Of a DNA stretch of 64,000 nt, positions 57,430-64,000 are shown in pieces. Both the position numbers and the translations under genes were made by a program. The stretch's first letter is position 1. Every line of letters starts with the position of its first letter. The notes below the pieces were generated by a model. That model made no database searches. It had not been told where the DNA came from and saw only the letters and a list, made by a program, of their open reading frames with translations. This DNA comes from an uncultured Campylobacterales bacterium (GTDB lineage: Bacteria; Campylobacterota; Campylobacteria; Campylobacterales; Arcobacteraceae). Where the stretch lies: contig CANNFB010000003.1 of the NCBI GenBank assembly GCA_947503785.1, positions 124,001 to 188,000 of the forward strand, read 5' to 3'.

Positions 57430-58885
57430 TTATAGTAATAACCTCATTTTTAATCATAATTTCTTTTAATCTATTTATTTCTTCAGCATTATGAGATAAT
57501 TCAGCTCTTAATTCATTTTTAACATTGCTCAGTAACTCTTCAACAGAACTTGCCATTTTATATTTATTTACAATATTATTAGCAGTTGCATCTGCACTTT
57601 CTAAGTCTTTATGATTAATTGCATATTTTTCTTTTTTTATAACTTCAACACCAATCACACCTGCTAAATCTCTTTTTATATTTTCAATAAGTTCATGATA
57701 AGAAGGATAAGTTGCATTTAATTTCTCTACACTTTCATCAAATAAAGCTACTTTACTTTTAGAAATAAATGCTTTAGATGCTTGATAAATAGATAAAATT
57801 TCTTTTTGTTTTTCATCTAAAATTTTAATTTGTTTTTTACCAAATTCAAGTTTATTTTTTGCAATTTCAATATCATCTGAATCTAATACTTTAGAATCTC
57901 TTTTTATCATATTTAATAAAGCTTCATTAATTAATGTTGCAAGGGCTGCTGAGCTAAAACCTGCTGTATCTATAGATATCTGTCTAGTATTTATTTCATG
58001 ATTTTTTCCATCTAAATATAGTTCTAAGATTTTTTCTCTATCTTCAATATTAGGAAGTCCAACATGAAGTCGTCTGTCAAATCTTCCAGCTCTTAAAAGT
58101 GCTTCATCTAATACTTCAACTTTATTAGTTGCTGCAATTACCATAACACCACTATCACCTTCAAATCCATCCATTTGAGTTAATAACTCATTTAAAGTTG
58201 ATTCTCTCTCATCATTTGAAGTTCCACTTCTTTTTTTACCAACTGCATCGATTTCATCAATAAATATAATAGCAGGTGCACTTTGTTTTGCTTTTGCAAA
58301 TAATTCTCGTACTTTTTTAGCACCCATTCCCACATAAATTTGTACAAATGACGCACCACTTTGATAAAAGAATGGTACATCAGCTTCACCAGCAACTGCA
58401 CGTGCAATTAATGTCTTACCAACTCCTGGAGGTCCCACTAAAAGAACACCTTTTGGTAGTTTTACTCCATATTTTAAGTACTTGTTAGGCTCATTTAAAA
58501 AATCTACTACTTCTTCAAGCTCTTCCTTTATTTCAGAAATTCCTGCAATATCTTTAAATGTTACATTTGAATTTACTGCTTGAATATTTGTATTTAAATC
58601 TTCATTTGTAGCACTTGCTTTTACTTTATTTAATTCTGTTCCAAAAGCAGATTTATTTTTATTTCTATTAAAATATGTTTTTAATTTATCTTGTTTAAGT
58701 TTTACAACTAAGGCAACAATTAGTAATAAAAATAAAAATCCTATCCCTAAGTAATATGTTCCACCTTGTATATGTGACCCACCTTTGTAAAGTGTATATA
58801 CAAAAAGTATAAGTAAAACTATGGCAGAGATTGCCATAAGTTTAAAGTTTTTATCTAGTGCTTTGTTATCTGAATCTTGCGACAT
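57419..58885 (-). CDS. FtsH-like AAA+ ATPase lacking the protease motif
   Basis: This 488-residue inner-membrane protein has two N-terminal helices (about 17-33 and 43-62) and a full AAA+ domain: Walker A GPPGVGKT (151-158), the pore loop FVQIYVG, Walker B IIFIDEID (207-214), and the second region [10 protein letters not shown] (264-272). Where FtsH has HEAGH the sequence reads QASKA (368-372), so the zinc protease is dead. The C-terminal third keeps a helical shape. It is a conserved pseudo-protease in this lineage rather than a frameshift, because the frame is intact. It overlaps mtaB by 20 bases and bioV by 11. Confidence 0.9.
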   Translation of the reverse strand: MSQDSDNKALDKNFKLMAISAIVLLILFVYTLYKGGSHIQGGTYYLGIGFLFLLLIVALVVKLKQDKLKTYFNRNKNKSAFGTELNKVKASATNEDLNTNIQAVNSNVTFKDIAGISEIKEELEEVVDFLNEPNKYLKYGVKLPKGVLLVGPPGVGKTLIARAVAGEADVPFFYQSGASFVQIYVGMGAKKVRELFAKAKQSAPAIIFIDEIDAVGKKRSGTSNDERESTLNELLTQMDGFEGDSGVMVIAATNKVEVLDEALLRAGRFDRRLHVGLPNIEDREKILELYLDGKNHEINTRQISIDTAGFSSAALATLINEALLNMIKRDSKVLDSDDIEIAKNKLEFGKKQIKILDEKQKEILSIYQASKAFISKSKVALFDESVEKLNATYPSYHELIENIKRDLAGVIGVEVIKKEKYAINHKDLESADATANNIVNKYKMASSVEELLSNVKNELRAELSHNAEEINRLKEIMIKNEVITINDI

Positions 58886-60134
58886 TGTTTTTAGCCTTTA
58901 CTTCATAATCATCAATAAATATCCAATCTCCAACTAAATCAACAGATGATTCAACTTCTATTTGATTAAAGTGTTGATCTAAACCTATGTATTTTCCATT
59001 TTTTTCTTGTTCTATTAAAATTTCTAAAGTTTTATTATTTTCTTTTCTAAAATTAATATTTTTTTCTTCAATAATTTTAGTTAATTCGTTATAACGTAAT
59101 TTAGCAATATCACCACGAACTTCTGGTTTCATAAGTGCACTTGGTGTTCCATCTCTTTTAGAATAAGTAAATGCATGGATATGTGTTAATGGAAATTTAT
59201 GAAGATTTTCCATAGCTTCTTTCCAAAGTACATCAGTTTCACCAGGATGTCCTACAATAAAATCTGTTCCTAAAGCATAACCATTCTCTTTTAAGAACTC
59301 AAAAAGTTCTAAATCTGATAAAACTTTATTTCGTCTATTCATTAGTTTCAACATATCTTTTGAAGTATGCTGTAAAGCAATATGAAGATGTTTTGCCATA
59401 AAAGGTTCATTTACTAACTCTTTAAACTCATCATCAATTTGAATAGGTTCAATACTTCCCATTCTAATTCGTCTAACACCTTTTATTCTTGACATTTTTT
59501 TTAAAAGTTTTGCTAAAGAAGTATGTTGTTTTTTACCATAAGAGCCAACATTTGTTCCAGTTAAAATAAACTCTCCAAAACCATTTGAAGCTAAAGTTTC
59601 AACTTGTTCTAGTATTTTATCTTCACTATAAGACCTTGCATCTCCACGTACATGAGGAATAATACAATAAGAACATCTAAAGTCACAACCCTCTTGTACT
59701 TTAATAAAAGCCCTACTTTTACCAATAAATTCTTCAACAATAGTACTATCAAGGTGCTCTAAATCACCTGCTTGAAAAAATCTTTCTTCTTGTTGTAAAA
59801 GGTCATTTATTTTTTCTTTTTCAGAGTGTCCAAATAAAGCATCAACTTTTTCTTCTTTAAATAAGCTCTCACCTTTAGTCCAAACACCACAACCAGTAAA
59901 TACAACTCTTGGGTTATTACCTAATTTTTTTAAACCATTTATATAACCACGAGCTGTACTATCAGCACCATTTGTAACAGTACATGAGTTAATAACAACT
60001 ACATCTGCTTGTTTTTCATCTTGAGTAACATCGAAATCTTTTAAATTACTCATCATTACTTGTGTATCAAATACATTTGTTCTGCATCCAAATGTTTTAA
60101 AATATACTTTTTGTTTATCTTTTGTAAAATTCAT
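58866..60134 (-). CDS. mtaB: tRNA t6A37 methylthiotransferase MtaB
   Basis: This 422-residue radical-SAM enzyme has the N-terminal UPF0004 cluster cysteines (TFGCRTN; NSCTVTN; TGCGV), the radical-SAM motif CDFRCSYC, and a C-terminal TRAM-like part (about 365-422). It converts t6A37 to ms2t6A37 in tRNAs that read ANN codons. Distinguished from MiaB and RimO by FKTFGCRTN and overall size. It overlaps the FtsH-like gene by 20 bases. Confidence 0.9.
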   Translation of the reverse strand: MNFTKDKQKVYFKTFGCRTNVFDTQVMMSNLKDFDVTQDEKQADVVVINSCTVTNGADSTARGYINGLKKLGNNPRVVFTGCGVWTKGESLFKEEKVDALFGHSEKEKINDLLQQEERFFQAGDLEHLDSTIVEEFIGKSRAFIKVQEGCDFRCSYCIIPHVRGDARSYSEDKILEQVETLASNGFGEFILTGTNVGSYGKKQHTSLAKLLKKMSRIKGVRRIRMGSIEPIQIDDEFKELVNEPFMAKHLHIALQHTSKDMLKLMNRRNKVLSDLELFEFLKENGYALGTDFIVGHPGETDVLWKEAMENLHKFPLTHIHAFTYSKRDGTPSALMKPEVRGDIAKLRYNELTKIIEEKNINFRKENNKTLEILIEQEKNGKYIGLDQHFNQIEVESSVDLVGDWIFIDDYEVKAKNNVARFR

Positions 60135-60151
60135 ATACTTTCATTAACCTT

Positions 60152-61879
60152 CTATTCTATATCGTTTAATTCGTCTGGTTTAGGTCTAGGCGCTCGTGAT
60201 GGACCATAATGATTATCTGTATTATTCATATTTATTTGTTGCGTTGGGTATGCAATATGAATATCATCTTCTGCCATAAAAGCATTTAATATCTCTGGAC
60301 TCATAGTACTTCTTAATTGTAGTGCTGCATAAGAGTTTGTAAGATACCATCCTGATATTACAATTCCGTATGGTTCAACAAAAGTAAATACTCTAGGTTC
60401 TACTCCTGTTGCTCTTAATTGATATTTACTTCTCATTTTACTTAATTGTTTTCTAGTTATATCTGTATAACCTTTTGAATAATGCTTTAAAATATCTCTA
60501 GAAATTTTTTGTGCTTTTTTATGGTTTGAATCAAAAGTAATCGTAATATCAATACCATCCCATACTGTTCTAAGTCCTGAGTGAGTATAGTTTGCAATCA
60601 TTTCAGAGAAAATATAGTTATTTGGAATAAAGAAAATTCTTCCTGTTCTTCTATTTGTTGTGTATGATGTATAAGTAATATCTTCTCTAATAGTAATTTT
60701 GAATAGTGAAATATCTAATACATCTCCTACTGCTTGTACATTATTTCTATTAACTTTAATTCTATCTCCAACTTGAATAGAACCAGATGTTACAATAACC
60801 ATCCAACCAAAAATAGACATAAACCAATCTTTTAAAGCAATCGCAATACCAGCTGATGCAAATCCAAGAATTGTTACTAAATAGGAAACATTATCAATAT
60901 ATGAGAACATTAAAACCATAACAATTAAGAATACAACTGTAAAGTTGATAATTTTATTTGTCATGTAATAACTCTCATTTTGTGAGAAATACTTTTTAAG
61001 AGCTAATTTTACTAAAAAAGCAAAAAATGATAAAACAACAATAATAATAAAAATTACTAAACTTTTTTGTATTTGTTGTGATATTTGATTTTTGATTTCT
61101 AGAATCACTTGTTCTATTTTTCTTGTATAAACCTCTTCAGTTGTTGATACAATTTCTAAAACCATGTTAAAATCTTTTTTCTGTTTATCTAAAAAAGTGA
61201 TTCTTTCTTTATAATCTGATTTTTGTTCAAGATTAAAAAGTTCTAAATATACAAATAGTTCATCAGCTAATTTAATAGTCAAATCACTAATATCTTTTTC
61301 TAAATTGTTAAATACTTTTTTATTATCTTCTAGCTTTTTAATTTGAGAAAGTGCATTTATAATTCCAAAGGGATTTGTTATTTGATCATATTTTTCAATC
61401 TCTGGTGGATTAATAAAGCCACCAATAGGAGAACCCTTATATTCAGCAATTAATTCAAGCTCATTTTCTTTTACTCTAATCTTATTGTGAAGTTGATATA
61501 TTTGTTCTTCATCAGCATCTTTCTTTTTTTCAATACTTTTATTTAAAGCATTAAGTTCAGTAGAAATTTTTCTATAAGATAAATAATTTGAGTATCTTTT
61601 TAAAAGAATATTATCTTTTAAAGAAGCATCAATAACTTCTATCTTTTTAAGAAGATCATTTATAAGTGCTAGATTTTGCATATTAATCTCTTTTGATTTC
61701 TGCTCTTCTAACTCTCTTTCTTGTTGCTCTTTTAACTCTTTTTGAGCTTCATCAAATTTTTCTTTTATAATTTCTTGTTCAATTTGTTTAACTTCAGCTT
61801 TATCTTTAGTGTCAATTAAAACAACATCCGCAAAAGCAAGTGTTGTAAAAGAAAGTGCTATTAAGAATTTTTTAATCAC
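60152..61879 (-). CDS. MscS-family mechanosensitive channel with long periplasmic coiled coil
   Basis: This 575-residue protein has a signal peptide (MIKKFLIALSFTTLAFA), a long charged coiled-coil region (about residues 25-265), then membrane helices (about 270-370) and an MscS core (TILGFASAGIAIALKDWFMSIFGWMVI, GDRIKVN, and a C-terminal beta/vestibule domain). The tail ends with a Pro-rich SRAPRPKPDELNDIE. It probably releases solutes under osmotic shock. It overlaps aroB by 8 bases. Confidence 0.88.
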   Translation of the reverse strand: MIKKFLIALSFTTLAFADVVLIDTKDKAEVKQIEQEIIKEKFDEAQKELKEQQERELEEQKSKEINMQNLALINDLLKKIEVIDASLKDNILLKRYSNYLSYRKISTELNALNKSIEKKKDADEEQIYQLHNKIRVKENELELIAEYKGSPIGGFINPPEIEKYDQITNPFGIINALSQIKKLEDNKKVFNNLEKDISDLTIKLADELFVYLELFNLEQKSDYKERITFLDKQKKDFNMVLEIVSTTEEVYTRKIEQVILEIKNQISQQIQKSLVIFIIIVVLSFFAFLVKLALKKYFSQNESYYMTNKIINFTVVFLIVMVLMFSYIDNVSYLVTILGFASAGIAIALKDWFMSIFGWMVIVTSGSIQVGDRIKVNRNNVQAVGDVLDISLFKITIREDITYTSYTTNRRTGRIFFIPNNYIFSEMIANYTHSGLRTVWDGIDITITFDSNHKKAQKISRDILKHYSKGYTDITRKQLSKMRSKYQLRATGVEPRVFTFVEPYGIVISGWYLTNSYAALQLRSTMSPEILNAFMAEDDIHIAYPTQQINMNNTDNHYGPSRAPRPKPDELNDIE

Positions 61880-62915
61880 AAGAAAAACCTTTTAAAACTT
61901 CAATAACATCTTCTTTTTTTGCTTCATTTGTAATTAAACAATCCCCAATACCACGTGCTAAAATAAATTTTATTTTATTATCTAAAGATTTTTTATCTAA
62001 AAAGAAATGCTCATAGAAATCTTCAACATCTTTAATCTTATAAGTTGTAGGAATATCATATTTTTCAAGTAATTTCTTAACTCTTAAAGCATCATCATTA
62101 CTCATAAGTCCTAGTTTTACAGAAACTGCATTTGCCATCATCATACCAATTCCTACGGCTTCACCGTGCAAGTAAGTGTTATAATTAGTTTCATTTTCAA
62201 TAACATGACCAAAAGTATGTCCATAATTTAAAGCGGCTCTAATCCCATGTTCTTTTTCATCTTGGGAAACAACATTAGCTTTTGTTTCAACTGATTTAGA
62301 AATTGCAATTTTTAGATTGTTTTCTTCAGTAATATCATTTTGTTCTAACCATTCAAAAAATTCTTTATTAAAAGTAACTGCCATTTTTACAATTTCAGCA
62401 ACTCCTGCACCAAATTCTCTTTTTGGGAGTGTTTTTAGCATTGAAGGGTCTATATGAACTGCAATTGGCTGATGAAACGCTCCAACTAAGTTTTTACCAA
62501 ACTTGTTATTGATTCCTGTTTTTCCACCAACACTTGCATCAACTTGAGATAACAAAGTTGTGGGAATTTGAACAAAATCAATTCCTCTTTGATAAATAGA
62601 AGCTGCAAAACCTGTCATATCACCAATAACACCGCCACCAAAAGCAACAAGTAAGGACTTTCTATCAAGTCTTTTTTCAAAACAATGTTCTAAAATAGAT
62701 TCAATAGTTTCCATATGTTTGTACTTTTCACCATCAGGAATTGTAACAACACTAAGTTCTTTTGCACTTAGTTTAGTTTTTAAATACTCTAAGTGAAAAC
62801 CACTTACAGTTGGGTTAGTAACAATTACAACTTTTGTATCAAAGTAAAGTTCGTTTAGTTTATCTATAAAGATTTCATAAGAATTATCGTGGGGTAAATT
62901 AATTTTAACAGTCAT
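61872..62915 (-). CDS. aroB: 3-dehydroquinate synthase
   Basis: This enzyme catalyses the second step of the shikimate pathway. NAD-binding and active-site motifs: TIPDGEKYKHMET, AFGGGVIGDMTGFAASIYQRG, QIPTTLLSQVDASVGGKTGIN, EIVKMA and GEAVGIGM with the metal-binding ALNYGHTFGHVIE. I start at ATG 62915 (MTVKINLP), which matches family lengths; an ATG at 62930 would add five residues and neither has a clear ribosome binding site. The product is 347 residues. Confidence 0.93.
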   Translation of the reverse strand: MTVKINLPHDNSYEIFIDKLNELYFDTKVVIVTNPTVSGFHLEYLKTKLSAKELSVVTIPDGEKYKHMETIESILEHCFEKRLDRKSLLVAFGGGVIGDMTGFAASIYQRGIDFVQIPTTLLSQVDASVGGKTGINNKFGKNLVGAFHQPIAVHIDPSMLKTLPKREFGAGVAEIVKMAVTFNKEFFEWLEQNDITEENNLKIAISKSVETKANVVSQDEKEHGIRAALNYGHTFGHVIENETNYNTYLHGEAVGIGMMMANAVSVKLGLMSNDDALRVKKLLEKYDIPTTYKIKDVEDFYEHFFLDKKSLDNKIKFILARGIGDCLITNEAKKEDVIEVLKGFSCD

Positions 62916-63039
62916 TTTGAATATATCCATATTATTTAGTATAAGTGTATTAATTATATCTAAATTTTACTAAATAATTAATCTTAAATATCATACAAAA
63001 TAAATAAGCTTTATTGTATTTGATTTTAAATATAAATAT

Positions 63040-63068
63040 TTGTATTTTTTGAATACTTAGTGTATAAT
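63040..63068 (+). promoter_or_regulatory. Sigma-70-like promoter before the right-edge ATPase gene
   Basis: TTGTAT (63040-63045) and a perfect TATAAT (63063-63068) are separated by 17 bases, about 37 bases before the start codon at 63105. The ribosome binding site AAGGA lies at 63095-63099. Confidence 0.5.
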
Positions 63069-63104
63069 ACAACATGATATTTAATATTGAATACAAGGAT
63101 AATT

Positions 63105-64000
63105 ATGAACACACCATTTCCTTATGAGTATATTGCTGAAGATAAAAGCTTTTATGGTAGAGAAAAAGAAGTTTTACAAATAAAAGAGCATATTGAAAAC
63201 TCAACAAATATACTACTTTTTTCAAAAAGAAGAATGGGTAAAAGCACTCTAATTAAGAATGTTTTTTCAAAAATAGAAAAAGATTTTACTGTTATATATA
63301 TAGATATTTTTAATATTATAACAGCAAAAGACTTTGCCGAAATATTATTAAAAGGTATTACAAATGCTCAAAAAGGTGATATTACAAAGACTATTAAACA
63401 AGTTACTAAAATATTAAAAAAGACTAGAATTGAGCCTAGTTTTGATATGAGAAGTGGGAAAATGAGTATCTCTCCTGTTGTTTTAAACTCAACTTTTGAA
63501 GAGATAATAGAAGATGCTTTTGCTTTGTTATTTGAACTGGCAAAGAAAACTAATGTAGTTTTAGCAATTGATGAGTTTCAGCAAATATCAACTATAAAAG
63601 AGAAAAAAATAGATGCCCTACTTCGTAAATATATACAAGAAGCTCATAATATCTCATATATTTTCTTAGGTTCAAAAAGAAATATATTAAATAGCTTATT
63701 TCAGTATAAAGCACCTTTATACGAAATGGCAACACCTATGCTTTTAAAAAGTATAAGCATCGAAGATATATATAACTACTCAAAAAAACATATAAGTATC
63801 TCAAAAGATACAGCTGAGTATATCTATAGTTTATCTGATGGTGAAACAAAACTGATACAAATGATTTTACATAAAGCTTATATTTTAAATGCAAAGAAGA
63901 AAGAAACTACTATTGAAATAATTGATGACTTATTAGATGAAATTCTAATTACAAAAAATGATCACTATAAAAGTTTATTTGAAATTTTTAGTACTAATCA
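63105..64000 (+). CDS. AAA ATPase (ATPase_2-type), 3' end outside window
   Basis: The frame is open from the ATG at 63105 to the window edge without a stop, giving 298 residues. It begins MNTPFPYEYIAEDKSFYGRE, with a P-loop reading SKRRMGKSTLI (about residues 39-49) and Walker B VLAIDEFQQI (about 150-159), then FLGSKRNIL. This is the archaeal-type ATPase_2 family, often found in mobile or defence-related settings. Its partner or C-terminal domain lies beyond the window. It is divergent from aroB. Confidence 0.85.
   Translation, partial: MNTPFPYEYIAEDKSFYGREKEVLQIKEHIENSTNILLFSKRRMGKSTLIKNVFSKIEKDFTVIYIDIFNIITAKDFAEILLKGITNAQKGDITKTIKQVTKILKKTRIEPSFDMRSGKMSISPVVLNSTFEEIIEDAFALLFELAKKTNVVLAIDEFQQISTIKEKKIDALLRKYIQEAHNISYIFLGSKRNILNSLFQYKAPLYEMATPMLLKSISIEDIYNYSKKHISISKDTAEYIYSLSDGETKLIQMILHKAYILNAKKKETTIEIIDDLLDEILITKNDHYKSLFEIFSTN

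Noticed and set aside
57419-58885. Loss of HEAGH in the FtsH-like gene due to frameshift
   Set aside because: The frame stays aligned with FtsH before and after the motif, so these are substitutions rather than a frameshift.

Overview
This AT-rich window looks like chromosomal DNA from a member of the Campylobacterota, most probably Arcobacteraceae. The evidence is a fused CcsBA cytochrome c synthase, sensor kinases with an H-box reading IAHQWRxPL, the gene string aroB - mscS - mtaB - ftsH-like - bioV - mog, many TTG starts, and AAGGA-type ribosome binding sites. I see no rRNA, tRNA, CRISPR array or intact insertion sequence. No stretch longer than 300 bases lacks a gene; the longest gaps (about 205-230 bases, at 6585-6792, 14674-14900, 44182-44395 and 56123-56328) hold inverted repeats, short direct repeats or a terminator.

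Region 1 (1-12 kb) is a redox island. A ccsBA gene cut by the left edge is followed by two divergent operons. The minus-strand operon encodes a periplasmic thioredoxin-like protein, a monoheme cytochrome c, an OmpR-type regulator, a sensor kinase and a secreted unknown. The plus-strand operon encodes a 12-heme cytochrome c, a cysteine-free thioredoxin-fold lipoprotein, its CxxC-bearing relative, a flavocytochrome c sulfide dehydrogenase-like flavoprotein and a small DUF1566-like secreted protein. A perfect 18-bp palindrome lies between the operons. The set looks like a periplasmic multiheme electron-transfer system under its own two-component control; its substrate cannot be read from the sequence, though the FccB-like protein and thiol proteins suggest sulfur chemistry. 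This is my main candidate for an undescribed system.

Region 2 (12-25.3 kb) is mixed: pepD, DUF1853 and a membrane-anchored Mrr-like protein, an orphan Cache-PAS histidine kinase, DUF2461, a methyltransferase, ligA, a hotdog thioesterase, a YbiT-type ABC-F ATPase and an internally duplicated repeat protein. Region 3 (25.4-29.3 kb) is the molybdate operon modE-modA-mop-modB-dsrE-like-modC, with a probable ModE operator directly before modE. Region 4 (29.3-40.2 kb) holds a nitroreductase with a divergent HxlR regulator, an AEC transporter, a DsbC/G-like protein, aldo/keto reductase with PhnA, a DMT exporter, an SMP-30-like protein, an AraC regulator, a CBS protein and two unknowns.

Region 5 (40.2-46.3 kb) is accessory: a hipA-hipB-ATPase operon, a DUF234-type ATPase behind three 15-bp iterated operator-like units, and an OLD-like ATPase/TOPRIM protein. 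This has the look of a conflict or defence island inserted before dapE. Region 6 (47.5-52.5 kb) has an FHA protein followed by a 1123-residue DUF748/AsmA-like protein with eight 42-residue repeats, then two small unknowns. Region 7 (52.5-63 kb) is mostly housekeeping on the minus strand: mutS2, a DASS transporter and the aroB-to-mog operon, which includes an FtsH paralogue that has lost its protease motif. A further AAA ATPase gene is cut by the right edge.
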